Source: Gnetum montanum (taxonomy: Eukaryota; Streptophyta; Gnetopsida; Gnetales; Gnetaceae). Taken from it: 64,000 bases of DNA. The stretch covers positions 249,619 through 313,618 of the forward strand of contig MNCI01000851.1 of NCBI GenBank assembly GCA_015680685.1, in the 5' to 3' direction. Below the pieces are notes generated by a model that was not told the origin of the DNA, did not search any database, and worked only from the letters and a program-made list of their open reading frames with translations. The position numbers and the translations under genes were made by a program. Positions 33,743 to 46,525 of the stretch are shown one piece after another (the stretch's first letter is position 1; every line of letters starts with the position of its first letter).

Positions 33743-34607
33743 TGATGAGTGGTGAGGTACCCCTACACTCAACCATATGAATATGAGCATGTATGCACAA
33801 TTTAGTTGAACTCTATAGATGGACTAGTTGTGGTATCTAGATAGTTACACGTTGATTGTAGTTCGTTGTCTTCCCACCTAGACTAGTATTTACTTTGTCA
33901 CATATGGTTTAGTACAGAGTGAAGTGTATGATATGGTATTCAACACTAGGCTACTCCTATCGACAATGAAAAATAATCTTGATTAAACTAATAAACAATA
34001 TGAAGTAAAATCTAAACTAGCTTAAGTGCGATGAGCATCTATCCTTAATCATGTGTACGCATCTTGGACCTCGTGTATTACTTCTAGGATTACCAAGCAC
34101 ACATTACTTAAACACTCCTAGATACACTACTAGGTTACTAATTAAGTACACTTAAATGTTCATGATTAAGTCGTACTCATTCTGCATTAATTAATAGAAA
34201 GTGTAAATGACAATAAAGGAAATATTAACTAGAAAGACAACAATAAATAATTAACAATTAAAGTAATTAAAAGCTAAGTGAATGTTGCAATGATGGAGTA
34301 ATTTCGATCTTTATTGTTGATCATGTGTGTGTCCAAGTATGTCATACTCAAATAAAGGTTCCATACAATTACAATCATCACACTGGGGGCATGCATTGGG
34401 GAAAGAATTGAAATTAATTGAAAACTAACAAAAAGACTCTACTCTAAGACTTAACAACCCACTCCCTTCCTAGGTGCCTAAATGTGGTATTTATAGGCCT
34501 ACATAGGAATCATGAAATTTTATATTTGATATCATTATCTAGGCTATGATATCTATTACCCGATATTGAGGATCTAATATCGAGGCTTGGCAAACCACGA
34601 TTCATCA
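33743..34607 (-). repeat. L6: 3' LTR of element E
   Basis: 865 bp, plus-strand view TGATGAGTGG to GATTCATCA. Reverse TATA (TATTTATA) at 34488-34495 and the ATATC array at about 34530-34590. Bordered on the right by the reversed polypurine tract TACCCCCATGAC and CTCGTCCTCGAG. Confidence 0.87.
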
Positions 34608-34789
34608 TACCCCCATGACTAGATAACAACTCGTCCTCGAGTTAAACAAAATGAGAATGGCTTTAATTGATTACACAGTGGATAAGTATGAGATAATTGA
34701 CTAACTAGGAATTACTCATGCCGCAACGTGGGATTGAACAAAACAAAATTGGGACATAGACATAGAATTTACAAAAGACAAAATTTGTT

Positions 34790-37523
34790 GGAACTCATGT
34801 GGTTCCTAGTGGTGTTGGCTCCCTCATGGGTCTCTTTTCCTTATCTTGTGCTTGAGGCTTTGGAAATGGATTTCTTTGAAGGAGTGCCTAGAGCTTTTCT
34901 TCTTTGGTCTAGGGATCCTATATCATCCATGTTGATGCTCCAATGTTTGATGGAGTTGGCACCTTCCATGGGCACGATAGTTGTAGGAACATCTGATTGG
35001 CTTTGACATACCAAGCTACAAATAACTATCATTCCTCTTCATAGGCTCTGGCCTTGTCCTTGCATTCTTGATAGTCCATGAGCCATCAAGCCAAATCTAG
35101 TATGACATATCTTTATCCTTGGTAGCTAGTCTTGACCACATCTAATTCAGAATTTGCTACTTCTAATCTCTACAATGTCTTCTTGTGTTTAGTAAATTCT
35201 ATTTCATATTTAACATAGGTGGTTGCTACTTGCTTCTCCAATTCTATTCTCAGGCATCCTACTATTAACATGGCTAAGTTGGCATATCGTAGGTTTGCCA
35301 ACTTCATCTACTCCATGAGATCTTGTATTTGTAGGTCTTGGCTTTTTAGTTCACCTTAGTGGATGAAGGCATAAGTATCCAATATGGTCCACCAATCAAC
35401 ATTCTGGGCACTGAGTGTGTTGATATGGGCTTTGGCCATATGGATTCCTTCTTAATAACCTGCTTGTACATCCCCACCTAATCTTTGAAATGTTCTTTAA
35501 GTTTCTCATGTTGCTTGACCTCATTCTGCCATGCACTTATTTCAATCACCATCTTTTGATGGATCAGATGTACCTCCTCCATTGAGAGGGTTCTATTTTC
35601 TCTGGCCAAGCAATTCATATCCTAGTTGACCCTTATTAATTGTTCTTGCAATTTCTAAAAATTTTTCTCAAGAACATTCTTTTATTTTTCTACTGTGGTC
35701 AACCAAATATTTTCGGTAGCTTGGTGTTTATTTTCTTCTTGTGAGGCCTTGAGTGCTTTGGCATGTGCATACATTTGAGCTTGTGCCTTGGAAGCATCCC
35801 AATCAACCTTCTCTTTTTCCTCCACCACTCTTTTATTTTCTTCTAGCAATTTATTCAACTGCTCTATCCGGAAGTACTCTAATTGGTCTACAGGGATGAA
35901 TTGATATGGATCCCACTGTGCAACTTGTAGGATGATGAGCTTTTCTTGGAGTCTTTTTAACTCATCCTCTACATGTTCAGTCCTAAACTCTGCCATGACT
36001 AGCTTTTCTTTTGTGGAGATAAGGTCTGATTGTGTTGCTATGACATCTTGAGGGATGTCAAATAAGGACATCATCACTTGTCTTGTCTGCAACAACCGAT
36101 CCAAAATGTCCTCATGCTCCACAGGAGTCATCGAGGCTCTAGTTAAGGTTTGAGCATCATGTGCTCTTGTAAAATCTACTGGTGACATAATAGGGACATT
36201 GAATGATTCTTTAATGTAATCTGTGACCACCTCTACTACTCCTGCTACATCGTGGTGTTGCATAACCACTAGTATGGCTCCTTCGCTAGTTTCTAATTGT
36301 ACTTGAAAGGATGCAGCATTTCTATAGATCTGTTGTGACCAATGAGATTCCCCTCCTCTTGTTTGGATGGAAACCTCGCCTCATGCATGATCAACTAAAA
36401 ATTTGGGCCGTGCATCATCATTAATAACCTTGAAAAGATTTGCTTCATCATGGCTTTCTCAACTGACCAATTCAACGATGGCCTTGAGATGGCTCATTGA
36501 TGGTCGATAGTCCTATGATGGTGATGGTGGTTGGTCTTGCTATCCCATGGGTTGCATGCTAGGCCCCGCTTCCTGTTGTTGATTGGGCCCTATAGTTTGA
36601 GGTGTAGTGGTTTCAATCGTATGCTCTTACTCCAATTCTAGCGTCTCACCAGCATTCTTCCTTGGGGTTGGTGGTTTCAGTAATTTAGCAAATGAAGCAT
36701 TTTGGGCATATCTTCCTGATTAGGTAGGGAAACGGCAATGCAAACTTTCCTATCTTATGTTCTTCAAATCACCTTAAGATTTCTGTGAGATATAGATGGG
36801 CTAGGTTGGCATCAACCTTGCCCATTAGGATGGCACTTTCTCTAGCCACATATGTGAAAATCCTATTCAGTCCTTTTGTTGGGAAAATGTGATATGTGCC
36901 AATTTTGAAATAGATCCTGTCTTCAAGTGTGAGCTCTCCATATGCTTTATCTTCTTTACCATACATCATTTTTAACCATATCTTTCCTACATTAGCATCA
37001 AAGCGAGTCGACAAGTGAGCAACCTTGGGCCTTGTATTCAGAATGTTTAGAACTTCTGAAATGGCTTTAGTAGAGAATTCAACGGAAATCCCACTAATGT
37101 TAATGATGGTGCCTTCTTCTTTGTTGTGCCAAAATTAGTACGTCTCCCCTAGGTACCAATCCCACTTTCAGAGAGAATAGGCCACAACAGAGACCTTTTA
37201 AGTTGGTCTCTAACTACCTTAGGGGAAAATTTAGTGAAAGGTCCAAAATTGAGTTCCACAATCACAACTGATAACGTGGACCTTTCGTGAATTGCCTAAA
37301 CACATTCTGAGGATAATGTGAGATGTTGTTTCTATTTAGGTGTCCTATCGTCTCCACCATCAGCATGCCTTGATTACATAGTAACAGGAGGTTCTTGATG
37401 AATGTTGAACAAGTATGCCTCCTGCTCTGCATGTTTTTTGAGAGGCACTTGGCCTTTTCCTCTCCTTGGTCATTTGGATGCACCCTGAGAGGGTCCTCCT
37501 TGTTGTCCTCATTTAGGGGCCAT
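34790..37523 (-). pseudogene. env-like / coiled-coil ORF of element E
   Basis: Starts at 37523 (ATGGCCCCTAAATGAGG, with an early stop) after GATTGTAG. N-terminal domain text includes GKEDKAYGELTLEDRIYFKI and YHIFPTKGLNRIFTYVARES (37014-36769), closely matching D. The best open piece, 36269-35682 (195 codons), is coiled coil: DYIKESFNVPIMSPVDFTRA, FDIPQDVIATQSDLISTKEK and KLLEENKRVVEEKEK. The end near 34800 is proline-rich. Broken by stops, but less decayed in the coiled coil than elsewhere. Confidence 0.62.
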
Positions 37524-37714
37524 CTACAATCATACTGGACTGATTATCAGTAAGGTTATTTACAAAATTAGATTAATACCTTACTCCTTGCCCTTAATAG
37601 ATTCATTTCTTACTTAGTATGATTCAGAGTTAGATATTTTTACAAAAATTCCCCTAAAATTTTTTATATTGGGCCCAATTTTGATTAGGTAACTCCAAAC
37701 AATAATTTTCATGG

Positions 37715-38570
37715 TGATGAGTCATGGTCTGATAGGTCTCGATATCGGACCCTTGTTATTGGACCCCTGATATCGTGTACGCGATATCGCATCTGCGATA
37801 TCACATCCACCACACGATATTGCATCCTGCCTCATTTTCTATAAATAAGAGGTGACATCCTTTGTTCCCAATAATTAGTTCTTATTCCCTATCCAAACTC
37901 GTGTAGTTCTTCCTTCTTAGAGTTAGAATTATTTCCCAGTGCATGCCCACAATGTAATGATTGTAATTATATGGCATCCTTATTCAAGTGTGATGTACTT
38001 GGACATGCACTTGACCAGAAATAAAGATAGAGATTACTTTATCATTGCAACATCCACTTAGCTTATTTATTTATTTAATTGTTATTTACTGCTTTCTTAG
38101 TTAATACCTCTTCACCCTTATCTCGTAGTAATGCGGAATGAGTACAACTTAATCACGAGCATGCAAGTGTGACTACTTGGTAACCCAGTAGTGTACTTAG
38201 GCCATGCACTTGGTAATCCTAGTGGTAGTCATGCACGAGGTCCAAGATGTGTATGAATGATTAAGGTATGGATGCTCATCGCACTTAGGCTAGTTTAGAT
38301 TATCTCTCACTCTCCCCCTTTCCTAGTTTAGTTAGTCGATAGTATTTACCATCACGCCCAGGAGTAGCATTAGTATAGGAACACATCATACACCTCACTC
38401 TAGACTAAATCATATGTGACAAAGCTAATACTAGTCTAGGTGGGAAGATAGTGAACTACGATCTACAAGTAACTATCTAGATTCCACAACTATTGGTGGA
38501 GTTCAACCAAATCATGCGTGAAACACTCGTATTCGTATGGTTGAGTGTAGGGGTACCTCATCACTCATCA
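37715..38570 (+). repeat. L7: 5' LTR of element G
   Basis: 856 bp from TGATGAGTCATGG to CACTCATCA. The U3 array is the best preserved of the family B LTRs (GATATCGTGTACGCGATATC near 37770-37790). TATAAATA at 37840-37847. Followed by the PBS. Confidence 0.87.
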
Positions 38571-38571
38571 T

Positions 38572-38589
38572 TGGCACCATTTCCGAGGA
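38572..38589 (+). other. primer-binding site, tRNA-Asp type (element G)
   Basis: TGGCACCATTTCCGAGGA, four differences from the ideal complement of tRNA-Asp. Confidence 0.82.
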
Positions 38590-38712
38590 TGATGCTAGTT
38601 ATCTAGATTAGTTATATCATACAAGGTTGTTGTATCAGAATTAACGATATATCTTTTAGGAAAAAAATAATTACAAAAATTTACATATAAATTCACACAC
38701 AATTGCACAACC

Positions 38713-40224
38713 ATGCCTCTCCTACAAGACTACAATAATGCCATATCTAGTGAGGAAATTCATTGGAGAACCAATGAATTATATGACAATGAAGATTGGA
38801 GTACGCAATATGAGGTGGGGGTTTCTTATAAACATAAACGAAGGCAGCATCGTCCCAACACACGAAAGCATAACTTACTAGATGAAAATGAACCCCTATT
38901 GGCCACCACAAGCCTAATGCAAATACAAGAGGCTATTCAAATCTCCCGTAGGCATCATAAAGAGAGTCGCCTACCCAAGCTCGATTTAAATAACTTTCCT
39001 AGTTTCTTAGGAGGCTATGACTTAGATCTGCAACAACATTTACAAGCCTTCTATGATGCCTACGCATGGAACAACATTGATAACAGTTGGAAAAAACTCA
39101 AGCTCTTTCCTATGACATTCGTTGGCCAAGAAAAAGTATTGTATAGATCGTTAAAACCAAATTCCATACAACATTGGCCAACAATGGTAGAACTATTTAA
39201 TGAAAGATATCAAACATACGCAAGAGTGTCAGCCTTGAGGAAACAAACCCAAGAGTGGAAACAAGCACAACATGAACCCTTGGACATGGCCTTAGAAAGA
39301 TATTATGCACTGTTAAACAACTGTCCAGGCCATGAGTTCTTCGAGGAAAGGGTAATGTACCATATCATTGATGGGCTTCATGATGCAACAAGAGAAACCC
39401 TAGGGATGTATGCCCAAGGTCAATTATACGAACTACGAACCCATCAATTCCAAGAGCTTATTAAGTGGGTAGCAAAAGAAAAAGGAGAAATGGCTAGATG
39501 GGAGAGTGTTGAGAAACATCAACAGGACCAAAGTCTCAACTTAACAAAGGTCCATAATCACAAAAAGGAGAAATCAACCTATCACAAGGAGTAAGAACCA
39601 TCTTTGCCGATACAACAATCATTAGAGGAAATCGAGGCAAAGATCAATAAGATGCTAGAATGGATGCATAAAAAGTGTGAAAAATATATCAATATTATGG
39701 GAGATAGAGTTTTGACAACCTAAGAAGTAGGAAAAAATATCATTAGACAATCGGAAAGAAGGGATGAGGAAAATGAGAGCTCAATTGCCGATCATACGTA
39801 TGAATGCAACATTTTCCTGTACGATCACCCCAAGGGCCAATGACCAATCTTGTTACATTTATACGAGCATTGGGGAAGCACGTTGCACCCAGAGTTCATA
39901 CATAGATACTATGTTTGATCATAGTGGCAACAATCCCAGTCGTGAGGGAAGCCATCCCTAAACTGGAGACACCCTTCGTACCATTTGAATCCAAATGCTT
40001 ATCTAGTCCAACATCCTATTTCCCCAACTAGGTCAACATACTCTATCTCACCGCATTATGATTCTCCTTGGCACTATCAGCCCATGTCCTCAACACAACC
40101 ACCACCTTGTGTACCTTACACTTCTTCTAAATTTCAACATTCTCATCCTTTCCCTCCTTCTACATCACCACCAACTGTTCCTGAAGTGTTTGCACCGCAG
40201 CAACAAACCACACCAATGGGGTAA
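38713..40224 (+). pseudogene. gag of element G
   Basis: The longest open gag in the window (293 codons, 38713-39594). MPLLQDYNNAISSEEIHWRT start, core LPKLDLNNFPSFLGGYDLDL, KLKLFPMTFVGQEKVLYRSL, FNERYQTYARVSALRKQ, MALERYYALLNNCPGHEF and YAQGQLYELRTHQFQELIKW. It continues past a stop at 39592 to the knuckle region (CNIFLYDHPKGQ, second Cys and last Cys lost) and a proline/serine-rich tail ending at 40224. Instead of pol, only about 130 bp separate it from an env-like start codon at 40358. Confidence 0.82.
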
Positions 40225-40357
40225 CTTTTTGAAAATTCTTCTAACTCTACAATCTTAGTAACTAAGAACTTACTGAAACTAAGGGTATGAGTAAGGTATG
40301 AAACCATTAAGAATACATGGAAAACCCCTAGTAATTCTAATTCCTTAATGATTGTAG

Positions 40358-42125
40358 ATGGCTCCAAGAAGAGGAGGAGCACAAGGAGGACCTTCACAAG
40401 GAGTAAGTAAGAAACCAAGAGGCTAAGGGAGAGGTCAAAATGAAGGCCAAGAATCAGAACATGAGGAGAAAGAAGCACAATTATTTAGTATTCTTCAAGA
40501 CACTCCTACTATAGGACAATCGACCCAAGGAGAGGTAAATGAACCACAAGTCGAAGGTCAATGCCTCACATTATCATAGGATTGCCTCCAAGCAATTCAA
40601 GAAAGATCCATACTAACCATGATAACTATGGAAATAAACTTTGGCCCATTTATGAAATTTTTCCTTGAAGTGGTACAAATGCAACTCCAAGCGTCACCGT
40701 TATGGTCTATCCTGTCACAGAATGATGAATGGTACCTTAGAGAGACTTACTAGTTTTGGCACAATAAGGAAGAGGGTACTATTGTCAACATTGGAGGAGT
40801 CTCAGTGTCATTCTCAATCAAGATAATTGTAGAAGCTCTGACCATACCCAAAAAAGGGCCACAGGTGGCACATTTGTCCATCCAATTTGATCCTAAAGCC
40901 AAAAAGCTATGGCTAAAATAGGCTTATGGCAAAGAAGATCAACTAATCATGGCAAAGACCACAGCAAATCATGCTAAAGCAAAAGTTTTGAAACTACAAG
41001 AAGGGCTCATAGCCTTGAGAGTTGAAAGGAGAAATCCCATACAATTTGTTGCACCTAACCAGATCAAGCAATTCTAGACAAAGTAGATTAGCAGATCGAT
41101 TAAGTAGAATAAATAATTGGTAGATGAGAAGAAGAAAGCTATATGGAATGCCTCTGTAGCTAAAGCACAGATGTATGCACATCTGAAGGCACTTACTGTG
41201 GTACAAGAGGAGAATAAAAAACTTTTTGCTGATAACATGAGGTTGATCATGATGGAAAAGTAGAAAAATGTCTTAGAAAAGAGCATCCACCAGTTGAGAG
41301 AATAATTGGTAAGGGTCAACCAAGAGATGAGCTACCTCAAAAGAGAAAATAGAACCCTCTCTATGGAGGTACATGCCATCCAATAAAAATCAACCATGGA
41401 AATCAACATGTGGAAAAATGAGGCAAATAACTTGCAAGACTCAAGAAACACTTTTGAGACTAGGTGGGTATGTACAAACAAATCAATGAGAAAGAAATCT
41501 AGATGGCAAAGGCTAGAAGTGTAAAATCCTAATTGGCAACCGATTTTGGATATTTACGCCCTTGTTCACTAGGCCAAGTTAAAAAGTAATGACGTACAAA
41601 TTGAGGACTTGAAAGATTACATGGGGTTAGCTAATCTTCGTTACGCTAACTTGACCATGTTAACAGTAGGTAGGCTAAGAAATGAGCTAGAACAACAAGT
41701 AGTAGCCACCTCTACCTTATATGAGAAAGAGTTTTTAGATCAAAAAATTCCTTATAGAAACCCCAAGTAGCAAACTCAGAACTAGAAGTAATAAAGGCTA
41801 GCTACCACGAGGTAGAAAGATGTAGCAGCAAACCTAGCCAAAAGACTATCAAACTATCATGAATTAAGAGAGAAGGCCAAAGCATTTGAGGAAGAAAGGA
41901 GGCAAATCATAGCTTGGTATGTTAAAGTAAACCAAATGTTTGTATAGCTACTATGCCCATGGGTCTTGCAAACTCCATCAAATGTTGGGTCATCAACATG
42001 GACAGTTCACAATCCTAGAATGGAAGAAGAAAAACTTCAAGTGCTCTTAAACTGATACAGATTTTAGAACCCTAATGATAAGGCGAAGTAACCAATGGAA
42101 GAGTCATTGCCACCTAGGACAACAT
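40358..42125 (+). pseudogene. env-like / coiled-coil ORF in element G, with internal deletion
   Basis: ATGGCTCCAAGAAGAGGAGG start after TGATTGTAG. Keeps INFGPFMKFFLEVV, NDEWYLRETY and GTIVNIGGVSVSF. At about 40935 the text jumps from AYGKEDQ into coiled-coil sequence, so most of the domain's second half and the start of the coiled coil (several hundred bp compared with D) are missing. The coiled coil continues (KAQMYAHLKALTVVQEENK) to a proline-rich end. Multiple stops. It lacks the upstream internal promoter-like cassette. Confidence 0.6.
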
Positions 42126-42289
42126 AAGGCTACATCTAGCTTCACAAAATTTTGTTCTTTCTGTAAAATTGTTATGTCATAAGTCATGTCATTTTTTGTA
42201 AAACTCCACTACAACATTACAGAGTCATGTATATAAGAGTCAATATCATATGAATCTACCTCCCAATTTTATAAGGAACTCCATCCTTA

Positions 42290-42332
42290 TTTTTTTAACT
42301 CAAGGACAAGTTTTTAATCAATCATGGGGGTA
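42290..42332 (+). other. polypurine tract region preceding L8
   Basis: AACTCAAGGACAAGTTTTTA then ATCATGGGGGTA, directly before the LTR start TGATAAATTG. Confidence 0.7.
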
Positions 42333-43082
42333 TGATAAATTGATTTTTTTCTCGACCATGATATTAGGTATCTAATAGCAGAGTCACAATATTGGATCTT
42401 TGATGTTGGAGCACAAGCTATGATGTTGTGTATTCGATATTGTAAACATGTGCAGGCCTATAAATATAACACTTAGGTGCACATTTAGCAAAATTTTGTG
42501 AATTTTTTTTCTTGATTTTAGCACTTAGCACTTAGGAGTGTATGCCAACAATGTGATGTTTTGTAACTTAATGGAGTCTTTATATAAGTGGAATGTACTT
42601 GGACACATTTCATGCATGAAAATAAAAATCAAGATTACTCTAAATCATTACAACATCATTTAGTCTTTATTATTTATACTTAAAATAATTTTACTATTTT
42701 CACTTAGCTTAATTTTTACTATTTTCATTAGTTACTAATTTACTTTCTATGCACTTTACTATCCTTGTTGTTAAGCAAAATGAGTACAATTGATCTCAAA
42801 CACTTAAGTGTAACTACTTGGTAACCTAATAGTACTATCACTTAGTATGCCAAATAGTGTGGTACATGGTAATCTAAGTAGTAGTTACATGAAGTCTAAG
42901 GTGTGAATGGAAGGTTAGGATCAACTATTCATTGCATAGGCTAGATTATATTTGTTTACTATTACTTAGAATTAGAAACCTTTACTCTTACCTTATGTTT
43001 ACTAGGAGCGATATGGCCTACTCAACATCAATTATCATATGCCTAATCGTGAGTTAAACCATACACATTAATTTTACCAACT
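42333..43082 (+). repeat. L8: LTR truncated on its right by L9
   Basis: Starts TGATAAATTGATTTTTT, with TATAAATA at 42459-42466 and AATAAAAATCAAG near 42620. It breaks off at 43082, where a reversed LTR begins. Its sequence differs strongly from L7, so it belongs to another subfamily. Confidence 0.75.
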
Positions 43083-44013
43083 TGATGAGCAATGAGGTAC
43101 CCCTATGCTCAACCATATGAATATGAGCATTTCATGTATGATCCGGTCAAATTCAAAGGACTAAGTGCTTATGCGCCCTTGTGGAACAAGGATGGGTTGG
43201 TTGATCGTTGTCTTCCCAAGCTTACCTATATGTCACCATTGTATCATTAAGTAAGCTTGAGGCATATGATTTTTATAGCTTTCATGTTTTTATGGCCTGT
43301 GCTAGTAGGGAAGGAAAGAGGTAACTAAGTGACTAATTTAACTTAACTACTCGTTAACTAAGTTCTAACTAATACTAACACCAGCATCTGTTTCCACTTG
43401 TCATACACATTTTGAACCAGTGTAACACTGCTGGGATTACCAAACGCTAATCGTTACTGGGTTACCAAGAATTACATGTATGCTCGAAGTGGTTGTGCTT
43501 GTGTAATTTAATGATTTGCTTAATTGATCAAAATGAATTGCTATGCTAATAACAGAAATGTAAAGTGCATAAAATAAAATAAAATAAAGTAAATGCATAA
43601 GAAAATAAAATAAAAGAAATAAGTAAGAAAATAAATCTCAAGTGTTGCAAGGATGAATCAAAGAGCTCGTCTTTATTGCTATACACAAGGTGTGCTCAAG
43701 TACACAATGCTTGAATAAAGATCCATCCATACTTAGACCTCCTGCTGTGGGCACTTGGAAAATACTCTAACTTTCAAACACACTACAAGAGTTTCTCTCC
43801 TTTACTGCTAAAAGAATTCTCCCCAATTGTGCGCTTGGTCTATAGACTTGGGAGCAACTACTCTAATAATTAGAGTAACCGTTCTAATAACTAGAATAAC
43901 TACTAAAGTAACCACTAGAGTAACCACTCTAATAATTAGAGTAACTACTAGAGTAATCGCTAGAGTAACTACTCTAATAATTAGAACAATTGCTAAAGTA
44001 ACCGCTCTCATCA
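43083..44013 (-). repeat. L9: 3' LTR of minus-strand element H1
   Basis: 931 bp, plus-strand view TGATGAGCAATG to GCTCTCATCA. The body resembles L1 and L2/L3 (GATCGTTGTCTTCCCAAGCT; GTTACTGGGTTACCAAG), so it is family A. The U3 end, where the others have the palindrome array and TATA box, is replaced by a minisatellite at 43860-44003. The reversed polypurine tract TACCCCCATGAC follows. Confidence 0.82.
43860..44003. repeat. minisatellite of 12- and 21-bp units in the U3 of L9
   Basis: 144 bp that parses as units of 21, 21, 12, 12, 21, 12, 12, 21 and 12 bp built from ACTCTAATAATTAGAGTAAC and ACTAGAGTAACC. It opens Val/Ile/Thr-rich frames on both strands that are not genes. Confidence 0.85.
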
Positions 44014-44099
44014 TACCCCCATGACTAAATGAAAACTCGTCCTCAAGTTCCTTACAAAATATTGGGAAGGTATGGGATTATTGACTAATTGACAACTAA

Positions 44100-44486
44100 T
44101 GGTGGAATGGGATGACAAACTTAACATGCCTAGTGAATGGATCAATAAGCATATTACAACATTTGTGTTCATGACCATTGTGGTGAACACATACATAAAT
44201 GACATCCAAGCCTTTATTTGGCAGCTTGAAGAGAAAAACAGAGAGAGAAAGAAGATGGAGCATGTTGTCACCAATGTTGAGATTGTGCCTTTCGTTGTTT
44301 ATCCATAGCCATGCCACCAAACTTGCTCCTTTCGTAAATGCTCCAGTTTTGGTCCATTCTGAGTGCTTCCTCCAAGCCCAGTCCATTATTTATATGATCG
44401 CCATCTACACACACAACATAGTCAAAAATGTCTAAGGATAGATAACCCACAATGTAGTTGATGCCTTGCCTTGATATGAAGCACAT
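44100..44486 (-). pseudogene. second copy of the 'CVDG' small ORF (H1), frameshifted
   Basis: Reverse-strand text RQGINYIVGYLSLDIFDYVV then CVDGDH, and in another frame WLWINNERHNLNIG and KGLDVIYVCVHHNG. It aligns with 13721-14100 of element C in place and content. The frameshift lies between CVDGDH and WTKTGAF. Function unknown. Confidence 0.35.
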
Positions 44487-45320
44487 TGGCTGAGTTATGG
44501 TTATGGTAGAAATTGGTTTGGAGATTTATCACTGGCAACTACCCAAGGTGTAGGGGTTAGGCAATTAGTAAAATGGAAAAAATTGAGAAATTTATGCCAG
44601 GGCCCCCATGACTAAGAGCGAACCTCTGGTAACTATAAGATGGAAAAACATGAGCAACAAGAAAGATGAAAAATATCAATGACAATGCTAATAAAATGGA
44701 TGTCATGGATGGGGATGAAACAAGAAATGATTGATTGCAGGAAATGTTTAAGGAAAAGAATTTAACAATTGCACAAAAAGAAATGCCATTGGGTCCTCCC
44801 CAAAGCAGGCTCATGCCCATTATGCCCTGACAAACCCGCAAACCAAAGAGTCTATAGGCTCTAGAAATGTCATTTGGAAGCAAGAGTTAAAAACTTACCC
44901 ACAAAAATTCACCAAAGAAAAATAATGCATCAATCCAAAACAGACTAATGATAAAATAAGTAATGAGGTGGAAAATAGGAAGAAAGATGGAGAGGAGAGA
45001 ATGGAATAGAATCCCAAGAACAAGGTTGTGTAAAGCCCCTTGTGTATTTCATGGTTAAGATACCTGAGTAGAACTCATCCCAAATCCAGACCCAAACCAA
45101 CCACATTTAGTGACCTTGCATCAATACACTTGGGCAATCCATCCTCTTGAAGTAACAAGAATGCTTCCATAAAGAGTGACCACCATCCCAAGGAGAGTAA
45201 GATGGAGAAGCAGAAAGTGAGAAAGGGCCTTAGTTAGAGGGAAGCTTCAGGCATGGGTAACATGTCTTTCCAGTGCCATAACTAGTGCTTGTAGCCCATA
45301 TTGCTTTATTGTGTCTAAGG

Positions 45321-45394
45321 GGTGTGCTTTGAATTCTCACTTTTTTCTCTTTTTTCTCTTTTTTTTTGTTTATTTTTATGTGTGAGAACCACAT
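45321..45394 (-). other. conserved A-loop hairpin, copy 3 (H1)
   Basis: On the plus strand TTCTCAC (45334-45340) pairs with GTGAGAA (45382-45388) across a T-rich loop, which is A-rich on the element's sense strand. The outer GGTGTG (45321-45326) faces CCACAT. Confidence 0.6.
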
Positions 45395-46019
45395 TATGCA
45401 AAGACTTTTTTTTTATTCACTCAGCTTCCTGATATTTGAATAATGTCAAAATGGTGAAAAACCCAAGAAAAAGCATCCAAGCACCCAAGAGAATGGCTAG
45501 AACCAGTGCATTGGATCCCCTTGAAGTCACACCCTTTTCATCCTTTGAGTCTTTTCTTGGTTTGAAAAATACCTAGCCACCAATTCATTAACAAGTTTAC
45601 TTAGAAAAAGGGGACTGTACAGTTCCAAGCCAAAGGAGATCATAGAGTTGTATGGATGAGTGGATGGCGTTGACTCATTGCCTATTTTACCAAAAGAACC
45701 ATACCTTACTATCAACATCATAATTCAAAGGTAAAAACCAAACATTAGCAATCAATATGATATAATTAAATCCACCATCATGAGAACTTATTAGATGATG
45801 AATAAAAGTAAATCAAGCAAACAAAGAAATAGTAAAAACATGAACAATAGTGTAAAAAAAAACAAGAAAAGTTGAAAGAATGTGTAAAACAAAAATTCAA
45901 AAAAAATTGAGGAACTGGAATGGTTAGAATAGGTGGCCATCTTCTCCACAACTAAGTTGGAAGGAGGAGATCTGAAATAGTGAGCAAGGTTGTCCATCAA
46001 GAGAGGTAGCATGTGTACT

Positions 46020-46525
46020 AGCTATACTAAGCTCCTAGAAAGGTTTGGTTTGTTGCATGTTGACCAAAATTCTCTTATCTAGGCTCTCAGGTTTGTATAT
46101 TGTTATGGCCCCTAAAGGAAAAGTTGCATAAATAATATAAGGTCCTTCCCACAATGTTTGAAATTTAGTATGTTGTGGCACATGTGTGGGATTCCAGTAG
46201 AGAACCTTATCTTTTGGCTAATATTTAACTTTCCTAATTCTTAGATTATGACGTTGTTTATTAAAGCCCTTGTGCAATTCGTTAGATGATAGGGCAGCTA
46301 ATCAATTTTCATCTATCAAGTTAAGGATTACTAACCATTGTTTCTATGCTAGATCAAGGTCAAGGTTGAGGTCACATGCTATGGATAGTGTATGGAGCTT
46401 ACTTGAATTGGAAGTGTTGGTAATTTACTGTACACTAACTCATAGGGAGAGTAGACTGTAGGGAGTTTCCATGTGGAGTGGTATGCCCAAAGAGCATCGT
46501 TCAGTTTAGTGCTCTAGTCTTCCCT
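46020..46525 (-). pseudogene. integrase C-terminal fragment of H1
   Basis: Reverse text REDWSTKLNDALWAYHSTWK and YELVYSKLPTLPI, followed by further C-terminal integrase text, matches integrase at 2460-2840 and 51300-51720. It begins abruptly at about 46525, where it is fused to the env-like end of H2 (text FDIE*K*FAA*F just upstream). The catalytic core is missing. Confidence 0.7.

Larger units (their letters stand above)
44014..46019 (-). other. 3' noncoding region of H1
   Basis: Reading on the minus strand: GGGAGATGGCCACC-type block near 45950, GGGTGTGACTTCAAGGGGA near 45530, A-loop hairpin at 45321-45394, purine-cored module at about 44785-44835, CVDG-type ORF at 44486-44100, then the polypurine tract. 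The order is the same as in element C. Confidence 0.7.

Noticed and set aside
43860-44003. Short regularly spaced repeats that might suggest a CRISPR array
   Set aside because: No spacers, units are contiguous, and the context is an LTR in a plant genome.
43808-44024. Open frames on both strands rich in Val, Ile, Thr and Arg
   Set aside because: They are readings of the 12/21-bp minisatellite in L9, not genes.
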